A stretch of DNA of 64,000 nucleotides from Manis javanica (Eukaryota; Chordata; Mammalia; Pholidota; Manidae), in assembly GCF_040802235.1 (NCBI RefSeq), contig NC_133163.1, positions 41,064,501-41,128,500 on the forward strand, read 5' to 3'. The position numbers were made by a program, and so were the translations under genes. The notes below the pieces were generated by a model. The model was given only the letters and a program-made list of their open reading frames with translations. It was not told the origin of the DNA and made no database searches. Shown here one piece after another: positions 45,445-57,480 of the stretch; the first letter of the stretch is position 1, and each line of letters starts with the position of its first letter.

Positions 45445-45640
45445 TGCCAGAATAATATAGTGGAAAGAGTGTTTCTAATCCCTTATACTACCTATTCACA
45501 GTGGGTAATCAGGTATATACTTGGCTTTTCTGGGCCTCAGTTTCATTATATGTAAAACAGGGATAACAGTATCTTTTCTTATAGGTTTTTAAAATAAGAA
45601 TTAGTAATAATTTCCATAAGGCACTCAATAACAAGTGTTA
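45445..45640 (+). repeat. MIR SINE
   Basis: 'atagtggaaagagtg', 'cttttctgggcctcagtttcattatatgtaaaacagggataa' and 'aggcactcaataacaagtg' follow the MIR order. The tRNA-like 5' half is degraded. Confidence 0.75.
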
Positions 45641-46674
45641 TAATTTGATCTTGGCTAGGGCTTAGGAAAAACAATCTGATTGAACAAATCTACCCTAAGC
45701 TATTGATGGTTCATGTTCCCTTAATCCTCAAAGAGGTATTTTTACTTTAAAGTGAGAAAGTTTCTAATCAAACTAAATATCTAAATAAAATGATATTAAG
45801 TAATTCTTTAATAAGAAAGCCAACTAAATTTTAAAGTACCATGATGGGAAATAGTTTGAAATAGGATAATCATCCTTTAAGCAAGATGGATCTACCTATG
45901 CAAGCAAGCTTGGTGTCCTCTCTCTTAGGATTAATTTGGGCTGAATTTACTAGAAAAGCCCTAACAGGCTTATACAAGATAGGAGTTAATCTTCTTCATT
46001 CACATAATAGGAATCTGGAAATTCATAATGTAGGACTAGTATGGTTACTGCACAAAGTCATCAAGGCAACAGCTCCTTTGCTATCCTTGAGAGTGGTTCT
46101 TGTCCTCTTGGTCCTACATGACTGACAGAGCACCAGCCATCACATTCACATTCTAGGCAGCATGATAAAAGAAGGAGCAAAAAAATCCCCCAAATAACAA
46201 CAACATAAAGCTTTCTTGAAGCCACGCATAATAAGTTCACTTGCATTTATTAGCTAAAATATAGTCACATGACTATATCTCTGCAAAGAAGGCTGAGAAA
46301 CATTAGTTGTCTTGCTTTCCAAATAAATTTAGGATTCTATTACTAAGAACACGGGGGAAAACAGATGTTAAAAATAAGCAGCCAGCAATTTTTGCCACAG
46401 CATGACTGAGCCAGTTATTTAACTCTTGCCTCTCGGTTGCAATTTCTCCCTTTTTTATTCTTCTTTGTGATGTTGGAGATGGGATTCTGCCAATGATATT
46501 CTGCCTTGCCAGGGGACTCTGGAAGGAGACTAGAACACCTGAGTAGGAAAGATGCTGTCCCTCTCACGTTACTCAACTTTGTTTCACCTTGTCATTGCAG
46601 TTCTTTTTCAGCACTCAAAGACCAGCCTCATCTCTCCCTGCTTCAGATACACCAGCGCCAGGTCAGCTGGCATC
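45641..46674. other. Intergenic sequence, no supported feature
   Basis: Open frames stay under 80 codons. No repeat recognised. Confidence 0.35.
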
Positions 46675-47025
46675 CCTCCTGTGGACGGAACTGTGTCTAC
46701 TTAAAATTCATGTTGATGCCTTAACTCCCAGTGTGATTGTATTTGGAGATTGAGCTTTTAAGAGGTAATTAAAGTTAAACGAGGTCACAAGGGTGGGACC
46801 CTGAGCCTAATCTCACTAATATGTATCCAAGAAAGGCCACGTGAGTACATAGCCAGACGGCTGCCACATGCAAGCCAGGAAGAGAGCCCTCATCAGAAGC
46901 CAACCCCATGTTACCTCACTCTCAGACTCCCAGCCTCCTGACCTGCAAGCTTAGAGATTTCTGTTGTTTAACTATCCAGTCTGTGGTACCTTTTTCATGG
47001 CAGCCTGAGTGGACTAACAACTGCC
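46675..47025 (+). mobile_element. MLT1-type LTR (ERVL-MaLR)
   Basis: 'ggaactgtgtctacttaaaattcatg', 'gtgattgtatttggagattg', 'aagaggtaattaaagttaaacgaggtcac', 'gcaagccaggaagagagccctcatcag', 'tttctgttgtttaac' and 'cagcctgagtggactaaca' follow MLT1 very closely in sense orientation. Confidence 0.9.
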
Positions 47026-48754
47026 TTCCTAGAGGTCTGAGTAGTCAGTCCCACAGGGCCCCTTCTCCAGCTTCCTTCCCTTTGCTTCCCCAGATCAGGG
47101 GCAGTAGCATTTTCAGCAGTTACCACTTTTTTGTTAACTTATGATCTAATTTTGCCTTTTCAGTTCTTGAATATTTATTTAATATTTCAGTTCTTCAGTA
47201 TCTAGTCAATTCTTCATATTAAGGTTTGTTTGTTTTTCTGTTAAAATAAGTGGTTATGGTTTCTGACTCTCAATTGGACCTTGCTTGTCACAATAGACAC
47301 AGCTCTGGCATACTCCCAACTGTGGCCACAGATACTTCAGGAGAAGTGCAGTAGCACATTTCCCAACCTTCATCTGCCCCCAAACACATCTCTATCAAAC
47401 CCCACCTGCCACTTCACAGCTCCCTCATTCTTGGTCTTCATGTATGTCCCCGTGGTCCTGTACCTAGGTTCTTCCTTCCTCTTTACCCAGCTGGATGGTG
47501 TACCTGGATTTTAGTTCCCTTCCTCCATAAAACCCAAATTCTCACATCCTTGCCTGAGGACTGTACTGCACCACATCTGGATGCAAAAGTCTGGGCCAAG
47601 CATTCCATGTTTCTCTGGATGGAATAAGGGTCATAATCTAAAATCACACACCCAAACCAACTCCCTTAATCAAGCTGTTATTTTTTCCAAAGTTTTAGAA
47701 CTTTCTATTTTTGTAGCCTGTGAGTTCTCAATGGTTGTAATTTGTTCTGACAGCAACAAAGGGAATTCCATAGACTGGGCAGGGCACTTATGTAAGAAGA
47801 TGGACTAATTTGTTAGTAAGGTAGACCTTTTAGGTTGGGGGCAGCCTGAAATAACTTTGTATGTAGCTGTGCTTTTAAAGAATAATTTCCAGGCAATACA
47901 TCATCCTCACACATTTTCAGGTTGTTTTGCATACTTAAAATTTGTTTTTCTGCCTCACCTTTTTCATGCTATACTTGAATTATGTGTTTTCATGTACTGG
48001 AAGTACTGGAACAATAAAAACTTTGGAGAGTTTATCTTTACTTCTGCAACAATATTCTCTTTTCTATTATCACTGCTTCTCTCCTTAAGTGATCTGGTTT
48101 AGTTTAACAGACTTTACCTATCGCCATAAATCTCACAATCACTAAAAAATGCTAGGGAACCAATGTAAAGCATTCTCTCAAAGTGCCCTCTTATCAACTT
48201 ATCTTGTACAAGATAATAACATTTTTAGGCCCTCTTCATGCCAAGAATCTTGTTTGCCTGAAGCATACTTCTTGTAAACATGTTTTTATAGCCTTAGGCA
48301 TAGGAGAGAAGGAAAGTTGAAGAACCAGTCACTGCTTTAAATTCCCTGTGCATTCTCTGTGGCTAAAGAAAATGAAATTCTCATCTATGTCCTAACATGA
48401 AGAGCTAAACTGCAATAAGTAGACATTTTCAAAATTCTTAGAAAGCCTCAGGACTGATAACAATCACATTGATTCAACACAGAGATCCTTGTAGGCCTCT
48501 GCCAATTTATGTTTTTTGTGCTCTTTGGGAACCCTGGCATCCACAGCCAAGGGAGCTGCAGTTTTTAAAGCAAAGAACAAAATATAACATCAAATCAGTT
48601 TAAATTTCCTTGTGTATACATATGAGGGAAATTATTAAATGACACTGGACAAGACTGTCCAGGAAGTTGTATTACGGCTGTGGTATCCACAGCAGGTGGG
48701 CAAACTGCAGCAGGCAATCCAACAGGCTTTGCAGAAGCTTCATCTTACTCTGAG
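47026..48754. other. Intergenic sequence, no supported feature
   Basis: AT-rich sequence with pyrimidine-rich pieces. Frames reach about 80 codons without domains. Confidence 0.35.
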
Positions 48755-48969
48755 TGCACTAGTTGGGCTTATTCTGTAAGGGGCAAGGGTCTGAGGCATT
48801 GTGGGCCACAAGGTCTCTGTGTCAACTACTCAACTCAGCTACTAGCACAAAAGCAGCCATACACTGTACATACATGAACCTGCCTGAATGTGTTTAATAT
48901 CATTTTTTTAAAAAAACAAAAGAGGCAGAAGGCCTTTCTGGTCCATGGTTCATAGTTTGCCAACCCCTG
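48755..48969 (+). mobile_element. Non-autonomous hAT-type DNA transposon
   Basis: 'ttctgtaaggggca', 'tgtgggccacaaggtctctg', 'caactactcaactc', 'gcacaaaagcagccat' and the end 'gtttgccaacccctg' match, in the opposite orientation, the family of 6712-6914. The left terminus is degraded. Confidence 0.8.
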
Positions 48970-49674
48970 TTCTGGGATATCTAAGAATATTCTTTAAGAC
49001 AAAAATGAGCATGCTGCCTAAAAAGCTGGACTCTGCTTTTCCTGTCTCCCATGTAACTACCTACACGTTATACCTATAAAAATATACACAAAATGTTGTC
49101 TTTTTTCTTTCAGCTTCCTGAATTAAGGCAATGAATTTTTATGCCCACGGCAAAAGACATTTAGTGCCATTTTTTCATTTGCTATTTCTGAGGGTGATAT
49201 ACCTCACAAATATACATATCATGGCAAGATATAACTAACAGGATCATTTATGGGCAAGGCCTGGGTTCTAACTTAACCTCCTCCCAAAGGGTAAGTGTAA
49301 CAGCATTCCAGGCCTTTACCAACCAAACAACCCAACCAAGGCAGGTGAAGGTTAATGCCTCTCATGATACTCAGGAAAGTCAGTCAGCCAACACAAACAG
49401 AGAAGGCTGTCGGTGTGATGTTGACCAACTGGTGGGTGGTTTATAGAAAGGAAAGGAAGTGGGATATTTGGAAGAGCAATAGAGGATAAAATTCTTTTTA
49501 GACCCTTGAGGGAAAGATTCAAGTTCAGGGTTGAAGTTAACGGGGTTCATAGAGAAGAAGCTTTATCTTTTAGAATCTAATGATCCAGTTCTTAAGGGAT
49601 TTTTCTTTTCGGTAAATCACCAAGTTTTAAAAACCCAACCTTAAAATAATTGTGCTTGAACTCCTCAGAGTGGG
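48970..49674. other. Intergenic sequence, no supported feature
   Basis: Nothing recognised. Confidence 0.35.
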
Positions 49675-49885
49675 GTTAATAATACTAACAGCTCATATTC
49701 GCGTATTCACTGTGTTCTAGTTTTACATATTATCAAATTTAGTATTTATTGTCATTACCCAATTTATAGGTGAGGAAACAGGCTTATAATGGTTAAGGGC
49801 ACATAGATTAAGAGGCAGGGACAGGATTTTTAAGTGAGTTTGTCTCAGTTGGAAGCCTATATTCTCTAAGTTGACGTTATACTAT
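49675..49885 (-). repeat. MIR SINE (antisense)
   Basis: 'cagctcatattcgcgtattcactgtgttc', 'cattacccaatttataggtgaggaaacagg' and 'gttaagggcacatagattaagaggcag' are the reverse MIR order. Confidence 0.75.
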
Positions 49886-50345
49886 GTTATTTTCTCTCTT
49901 CATTTCTTGTTGATAGCTAAATCTTCAGGTTACAAAGGATTTTGAAAGCAATTTTTAAATAGATGCTAAACTAAGTTTTAACTCTCATGTTTCAAAGATA
50001 TCTAAAATCAAATTATCCAACCACTGAGTTGTTTGAAGTTCTGTTGAGAGGGTGTTGTCTTAAATTTGGAAATATTTACCCATGGCCAGAAAAAGAAAGG
50101 AAAGGAAAGAGATGGCAAGAGGAAGAGTTCAGGAAGTTTAATATTTAATTGATTTCATTAAATATTTAACTTAATTTGTTTCCATGAACATTTGCACAAA
50201 ATATCTTAGGGCAAGCACACTGACAAAATTAAAATAGAAAAATGCTTGTTTACATAAGGTGTGTGATGGTGAAGAGGGAATTTCTCAATCAGAAATAATG
50301 AATAATCTGTAAAAGGAATATATGTGTGTGTGTATACATACATAG

Positions 50346-50381
<36 letters not shown>

Positions 50382-51687
50382 TTTTTTTAAGAGTATTCCC
50401 ATTATTTAATCCAGTAGTCTCTTGAAGGAGCTTTCATGTTCTTACTCAGGCTTAGTTCTTCCTTTCTGCTGCCTAACTACGGATCTCACAAATCCTAGCC
50501 TTGCAAATTTAAGATATTTTGCTATTAACATGGGGGTTATATCATCTCATTCTTTGACGTGGTGTTCATCTCTAACAGCTGTATCTGCTTTTTCCTTTCT
50601 ATCATAGGATTTCATATATTTGTGTAGCGCTGAGCACACAGTCCCGTGTTGTTTTCCCCATTTGGTCTTTATTACTTTATCCCATGGGTTTGTCAGTGGA
50701 GGCCACCCTTCTTGCTCCCCCACTGCCCACCCCTCCTTCTCACTACCCAACATTACAAAGCTTAAGAGCAGGAAGGGGAGACCCTTAGGAAGATGGTGTC
50801 TTATGTACTAGTTAAAACATATAGGCTTTGTTATTTACATATATATTATTTAATTTTTAAAATATATTTTATAAATGCATGTATTTAGTTTCTTGGCTGA
50901 CAAAAACAAAATAAAGGAAGCCTGAGGAAAAACCACTCCCTCTGGGACCTCAGCTTCAACTGCTTCTCCTTGTTTTAATGAAATCATTTTTGAGTTCTTA
51001 ATTTTTTTGTGTCCAGAAAGCCATCCGGAACTGAGCTGATTCTGAAAGATGAAGCATATTCCAGGACCCGAGACCCCAAGGAGTTAAACTGTCTGCAGAT
51101 CATTCAGACCACCCACCTGCAAAAGACACACGGTCTGTCCAAACCCCACAGAAAGGAAAAGCCTGCCTCTCAGTATCTCTCCAAATAGTACCCGGGAGGC
51201 TTTGTTCCTCTTTAGAACTGCTGAGCTGGACAGGAATTTTCCTCTTCTGGCTCAGTGTCCCTTGCAGGTGGGAGGGAAGAGGAAATTAAGACAAATTCCA
51301 TTGCTGGAGAATAAATGGTGGGCCCAGGAGACCAGTCTATCTAAAACTGGGAAGAGAATTTTGGGCTTCATATACTTATACACTGTGCTTCCATTCAAAT
51401 GTTTCTTTTTTTCAACACATCAGTTCCCATAAAAAGCATTCCCTTTTCAGTAGCATAATCAAATGTGAAATAAGAAAACTTCCATGTTGAAGTTACTCTC
51501 AGGTTTCTTTATGGGTCATGCAAGCAAAACACTCATTTTGCATTATATTCATATCCATTTTTGAATAAAAAATTGATTCCCCCCATCTTATTCACTAAGT
51601 GACTTCTGGCTGTGTGTAAAAGAGCAGATCCATTCATAAAAAATTGGAACTACTGATGACATTTAAAAGAACAAAGTGTCTGAAAGT
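49886..51687. other. Intergenic sequence with a TG/CA simple repeat
   Basis: Contains the simple repeat at 50316-50381. The segment 51000-51180 is GC-richer but not recognised. No gene supported. Confidence 0.35.
50316..50381 (+). repeat. (TG)n-spacer-(CA)n simple repeat, self-complementary
   Basis: A 'tatgtgtgtgtgtata' run is followed after about 15 bp by 'tatacacacacacaca' and a longer CA run. The two halves are reverse complements and alternate purine and pyrimidine throughout. Confidence 0.9.
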
Positions 51688-52235
51688 GTGGTAGGCAAAA
51701 TTCTAAAAGTAGCCCCTGAAGACACTCACCTTTGTATAATTCTCTCCCAGTTGGTATGATGGGACATTACTCTAGGATTATGTCATGTTGCCTCACAAAT
51801 GGGATTTTGCAGATGGAATTAAATTTACTAATTGTTTGACCTTAAAACAGAGATCACATGGTGGGCTAGATCTAACTTCACGAATCCTTTCAAAGCAGAG
51901 TAGTTTCTCTGTCTGGTGGCAGAAGAAGTCAAAGAGATTCTTAGCCTAAGAAAGACTCAATTGCTCATTGGAAGATTGGGGGCCTCATGACGAGGAATGA
52001 GGGCGGCCTGTAGAATATGGGAGTGGTCCCCAGCTGGCAGCCAGCAACAAAGTAGATTCTCCCACAGCCTGAATGAGCTTGGGAGCTGATTCTTCCACCC
52101 AGAGCCTCCAGATAAGAACCCAGCCAAGCCCACAAGGACCTCTGACTTACAAAATGGTAAGCTAATAAATGGGTATTGCTTTTAGCTGCTAAATTTGTGG
52201 TAATTTGTTTTGCAGCAATAGAAAACAAATGTAGA
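51688..52235 (+). mobile_element. MLT1-like LTR (ERVL-MaLR), long form
   Basis: 'gtggtaggcaaaattctaaaa', 'gggattttgcagatggaattaa', 'cagagcctccagataagaa' and 'gctgctaaatttgtggtaatttgtttt' follow a MaLR-type LTR in sense orientation, with an AATAAA-like 'gctaataaatg' near 52163. Confidence 0.7.
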
Positions 52236-52959
52236 AGGAGATCAGGGGATCGCTGAAGGAGATGAAGAGCCCCAAAGGCATTCAGAGTAATAAATGCATC
52301 CCTGGAACAAGCTTCCTCCTTAAAGGGGAGGAGCTGCCTAAAGCTGGGAATAATGTCTGGGCAGACGTATAAATTCTGAGGTAATTCTTAATATGTTATT
52401 TTACAGCCATGTTCTATCTGCTGTTTTTGAATCTGCTCTTCAGAATCTACTCCTCTGCTCTGAACACACCCTGGGAAGATGACAATGAAATTGGTGAGCA
52501 GCTCTGAGCAGGTATCATCACATGGTACCAGTACTTTGGGTGTCTTTGTCCCTTCATGTCCCACACATGTCCCTCTGCCTTTCCAGGACACTGAGGGCTG
52601 TGAGAAAGCACTCTCTGGGACGCCTGCTCTTGCTGCACCATTAGTCACTCCCGACCAGCGACTCCAGCCCCACTAAAACTAAACATGCTTCCCAACCACC
52701 TGTTTGTCAGTGGACCCACGGCATCCTCTCCCCGGAGATGGAAACAAGGGTGGTCCAGCGAGGCCCCTACCAGACAACTTGGAAGGGGTATCACTGGACT
52801 CCAGGGCAAGAGATCCATGACCAGGGATCCACATAAAAAAACCAGCAGGACCTAACAAAATAAGACAGTCACAGGAAATGCTTGGTGAAAAGTAATTATA
52901 TATGTATAGACTGGCCCAACTTCATTTTTGGGGGAAGAATCATACAGGCCTGAGTCATT
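52236..52959. other. Intergenic sequence, no supported feature
   Basis: Overlapping frames of under 90 codons on both strands at 52390-52680. No domain or splice support. Confidence 0.35.
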
Positions 52960-53520
52960 CTAAAAGTTTAGATACATACCTCTTGGATCTGGCACTTTGA
53001 TCCCATTTATCACTCTGAAATCTCATCTACTGGAATTTCAGCCTTATTTTATTGGGTATTGACTTCTTTGCAGCACTGACACTATCCCTCTCCCTACTTC
53101 TTGAAACTTTCAGTTTTCCTGATACCAGCTTCTCTTCCCTACTACATTTCTGGTTTCTTCTTCTTTTTCTCATTTAGAGATTCTCTGCCTCCACTCAACC
53201 TTAAATCTGGTGTTCCACAAGGACGCATCAATGACCGGCTCCTCCTTCTTTCCATCTGTCCTGGGTTATTTCATTCCCTCCTATGGCTTGGTTTCAGCAC
53301 CATATATGCTGATGATTCCTGAACGTCTATCCCTAACCCATTCCTCTGTCTTGAGCTATAGGGATGTACATACAACCATCTCCTGGGCACTGCAATTAGG
53401 ATATGCCACTGGTACCCCTAACTCAATGTTGTCTGTTTCCCAATCCATGTTCTTCCTCTTTCATCCCTTCTGGCTTAACAATATCAGATGCACCAAATGC
53501 TAACTATAAATCAACCTATT
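52960..53520 (+). mobile_element. L2 LINE, RT region (sense)
   Basis: The L2 polymerase is still readable: S-G-V-P-Q-G at about 53206-53223 and Y-A-D-D-S at about 53307-53321, which are RT motifs with the catalytic Y-A-D-D. The two lie in one frame (53101-53322) ending right after Y-A-D-D-S. Downstream text has L2 wording ('tctgtttcccaatccatg'). Confidence 0.75.
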
Positions 53521-55614
53521 ATGGATATCAAATTCTCATCCTCACACCCTGAGACCCAAGTGACTCAGGTCAATAATAAGTAGTTAACATTTAATGCAGA
53601 ACAGTAAACCACCTTAGCTTTGAGCAAAAGAAATAAAGAGAGCAAGAAAAAGAAAAACCAGTTTCAGAGTATCATTAGCTGGTAGGGATACAGGTGAGCA
53701 GTGCTTCCTTAATCAAATCTATATGCCAATAGGAACAGAGTTCTCACAGGGAAATCTACTTTAGATGAGGCATAGTCTGGCACTGACAGGATCATCCTCT
53801 TCTACAACTTCTCTCAACCTAGTCATCGGCCCTCATGCTTCTCCACAAACAGTAAAAGCTTGGTCCTTTGATGATTCCAAGTCAGGACCCTAGCAATTTT
53901 CTTACCCAAACAGCTGACTCCCCAGCAGCTGTAGATTCCTAGCAAGGTTTCAGGATTTCCTAGAACATGTAGCCCATAGACAGGGCTTCCCCCACTGCTC
54001 CAGGCCCATTTGTGCTTATTTCTATCTTTTGCACCAGCCAGGAAGATAATTTACACACACCTCTTCTTACTATTTCATTTAATTATAATATAATCCTACA
54101 CATGCAAACATGAAAACAGCAATCATGTTTTATTCCAGGTTCTAACTGCATGTAGCAATCATGTGCTTTCACTAAATTATTTCCATCTAGCATACATAGC
54201 ACCATTATTCCAGAATGCCAAAGGCCCACCTGCAGCTTCCCACCCCCATCAGAAAAGCCAGTTCGAGTTTCATATACTTGCTCTGCAGTCTCATGTAGTA
54301 GGACTCCCTGTAAATATGCACATACATACACACATTCTATACCCCAAATCTGTGTGAGCTCAGCTCCCCTTCTGCTTCCCATTCCCACCAACAACCCAGA
54401 CCCTGAGATGATGAGTGTTCGCTCACCACACTCCTTTTTCTTTTGTGCAAAGGGACATTCTCAGCTGGGCTGTCTCCTTAACCATTTCCTGTTCCTCCGA
54501 TTCTATTTTCTACAGACAGAGCCCTTATTAACCTCTTTTCTTCTTTAATAATACCTTAAGCTAGTCTCATTAGCAGCAACCAACAGCCTATTTCTTAGTA
54601 TTTGAACCCCTCCCCAAAAAATACAGAGTGAAAAAGGGAAAGAGAAGAACGTCCTTTTTCCTGTGTTCCTCCTGAAACTCCTTTCTCCCTCTAGGAATGG
54701 TCTTTTTCTACATCATATCATTGGAAACGAGCCTGAAGATTAGTCAAGTCATGTATATAAAAATGAACAGTAGAGAAAGACAATACAAGATATTTAGGTG
54801 GTGAGTTACTAGGCACTGGGGTCAGCAAATGCTTGAATTTTTGCTTTTGCTCTTCAAAGTTTTGTGCTGTTGGGTATATTCCAAGCTAGTACTCAAGCCA
54901 TTACCAGATGGGTCATCTCAGTAAGTTTTTCTTTAATTTTTTTCCCAAAGATGTTATCAGTCAAGCGTTCCCAAAGGCTCAAGGGCTTTTAGCAAAGCAA
55001 AAGGGAGCGTCAGTGTCTCAGCCTCAGGATCACTACCTGCTGCAGGAAGCCGGAAAGGAACCAGCAGGTGTTGGCCTTGCACTGTGTCCTTGAAGAAAAG
55101 CCTGAGAGCGTGCTGAGGACTGAAAACAACCAGCATGACATGACCATTTAAAAAAGAAATCCTGGAGCATTCCAGAAACATGAAGACAAGCTCAGTACTG
55201 TGCAGCCGAAGGAAAGCTCTCCTCTGGGACTAGTTCACGGAGAGGAGAGAAATGACTCATAAGAAGTGGCCGTCTGATGGAGAACAATCACAGACTTTTT
55301 TATTTAAGAGCTGAGCTGCATGCTCACTAGTCTTACATGCAAAGGTTGAATGTAATATGTAACAGAAAAAAATAAATATGTTTTCCAACTGTCTCCACGC
55401 GGCCAGCTGCCAACCTGCCTAGCCTGGGTGTGAGTCTCGCCCTAAAGTTAGCAGAGAGATGGACTGCATGTTTTGGTTGTTTTAATTAGTGTTGCACGCT
55501 AGCCATTTTAGCTGTGAAAGGCACTGAAGTTTAACAGGTAGGACAACCAATTGTGGGCTGAGTTTGGGATTATATATAAACTCACTTCTCCTATCCACCC
55601 GAAGCAAAAATGAA
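53521..55614. other. Intergenic sequence, no supported feature
   Basis: Frames reach 103 codons (54083-54394, minus) but show no domain and overlap sense frames. No repeat recognised. Confidence 0.35.
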
Positions 55615-55680
55615 ATCTCTCTTAGCTTCAGTTTCCTGATTTATAAAGTAGGAAAAATAATTATTCTGCTTCAACACTGG
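55615..55680 (+). repeat. MIR SINE core fragment
   Basis: 'cttagcttcagtttcctgatttataaagtaggaaaaataa' is the MIR core and following region. Confidence 0.55.
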
Positions 55681-55689
55681 GTTTTACTG

Positions 55690-55884
55690 TTATTCAGGTC
55701 TCATTTAAATGTCACCTCTTTAGAATAAGACATTCTATTGAAAGGACCTCCCTCCAACTGCATGCCACTTTCTGTCACATCACCCAGTTCCACTTCTTTT
55801 CCAAAACTGCTTTTTGTTTGTTCCCTGTCTCCCCCAATTAGAGTATAATGGCTAAAGATAAGGATATTTTGTCTTTGCTGATTA
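55690..55884 (+). mobile_element. L2 LINE 3' end (sense)
   Basis: 'ttcaggtctcatttaaatgtcacctc', 'tctccctgtctcccccaattagagtataatgg'-type wording and 'atattttgtctttgctg' are the sense L2 3' end. It abuts another L2 3' end in the opposite orientation. Confidence 0.8.
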
Positions 55885-56632
55885 ATTTAACGAATAGTTT
55901 TTCGTGGCTTCTGGGTGCCAGACACTGTTGGGTGCACTGGGGATTAGCAATAAAGTAAGGGGATTAAGGCCCTGTTTTTTAATGAAGAAGTCAGGCCTTG
56001 AAAAATAAGCAAACTAACATGTCCAGTGATAATAGGTGCTTTGAAGAAGAATTAAGTGGAATAAAGGAATAAAAATGGGTCATTAGTGGGTACAATTTAT
56101 ACAAGGTAGTCAGGAAAGGCCTGAAGGTAACATTTTAATAGAGACCTGGAGAAAGTGAAAGAGCAAGACCCGCAGAGATACCTGGAGCTGGTGTATTGTC
56201 CCAAAAGAACGAGCGCTAAGGGCGAAGGCCTGGCTTGGTCACTCCCAGAAGAGCAGGGGCACTGTGGCTGGAGAGGAGTATGTGAGGGGCACGGTGGGAG
56301 GGGATGGAAAGGGAGCCCAGATGATGGGAGAACATGTAATTCATGGTAAGGACTTGGGATGTTTGCTGAGTGAGATGGGGAGATGGGCTGGTTTTGCATG
56401 AACTGACTTCTGTTTTATGGGGCTGGCTGTGGCAGCTGTGTGGAGAACAGATTGAGGAGGGGTTTGAGTGGAAGCCACTTGACCCATGGAGGTTATAGCA
56501 ATGATCCAGACAAGAAATAAGGGTTCTTTAATGGGTAGTAGAAATGGTGGTAGTGAGAAGGGTTTTGATTCCAGATACTTTTAAGGTAGAGGCTACAGGA
56601 TTTCCTGACAGATTAAATGTAGAGGGATACTC
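55885..56632 (-). mobile_element. L2 LINE (antisense), left of L1 copy 4
   Basis: The plus strand reads in antisense L2 order: 'gggtgccagacactgttggg', 'gtagtcaggaaaggcctgaagg', 'gtaaggacttgggat', 'ctgtggcagctgtgtggagaacagattg' and 'aatgatccagacaagaaataa'. The same L2 continues after L1 copy 4 at 60361. Bases 56269-56329 are the source of an inverted copy inside that L1. Confidence 0.88.
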
Positions 56633-56727
56633 TGGGGGTGGAGCCAAGATGGCGGCATGAGTAGGACAGTGGGAATCTCCTCCCAAAAACATATATATTT
56701 TTGAAAATACAACAAATACAACTAATC

Positions 56728-57162
56728 CTAAAAGAGAGACCAGAAGACACAGGACAACAACCAGACTAAATCCACACCTGTGAGAACCCAGCACCTGGTG
56801 AAAGGGGTAAGATACAAGCCCCAGCCCAGCGGGACCCAAGCGCACCTCACCCCAGCTCCCGGCGGGAGGAGAGGAGTCAGAGCAGGGAGGGAGAGAGAGC
56901 CCAGGACTGCTAAACACCCAGCCCCAGCCATCTGCACCAGAGCGCAGACACAGTGTATGTGTGGGGTCCTGGATACTAGGGAAACAGGACAGTAAGAACT
57001 TTGAGCAGGTCCTGAAGCCAAAGCCCCTGTGACAAAGAAAAGAGAGTGCTTTTTGAAAGTCTTAAAGGGATAGGGACCCCACAGCTGGACAGACGCATCC
57101 CAGGTCACTGTCCAGCAGCTGGAAATTCCAGGGAACTCTGGAAGCACTAACCCCCTGGGCAA
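56728..57162 (-). other. Antisense ORF in the 5'UTR of L1 copy 4
   Basis: A 144-codon frame antisense to the 5'UTR, beginning M-P-R-G-L-V. It aligns without gaps over about 120 codons with the frame at 36652-37032 and ends at the same stop; I judge about 80% identity by eye. Copy 1 does not keep the frame. See that entry for interpretation. Confidence 0.4.
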
Positions 57163-57452
57163 CAGCTCTGATATCCATCACAGAGGTAAACAGCCAAACA
57201 GCCCCCCATCCATTACCCCTCCGGTGCCCCACCATAGCAGAGCAGCAGCCTGAGGCTGGCCACACCCACAGCAAGGGAGCTTCCTCCATACCGGCTGGAA
57301 AAAATACAGAGACCTAGTATACACTCAATTGCCCAACACAAGCCACTAGGGGTCACAGTTGTCCCAGTAAAGTAAGGCCAGGAGCAAGTGGAAAAAGTCT
57401 TGGCTCTCCCAGCTGACAGATGAGTCAATAGCTCACCACTGCACCTATCATC

Positions 57453-57480
57453 ATGAAAAGGCAAAAAAATATGATCCAGA
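57453..57480 (+). pseudogene. L1 copy 4 ORF1 start, truncated
   Basis: M-K-R-Q-K and the next few codons match the ORF1 start of copy 2. The deletion then joins a different frame of ORF2, so no fusion protein of note results (a stop follows after about 35 codons). Confidence 0.7.

Noticed and set aside
52388-52676. Short host gene in overlapping frames near 52.4-52.7 kb
   Set aside because: Three frames on two strands are open over the same bases and none has a domain.
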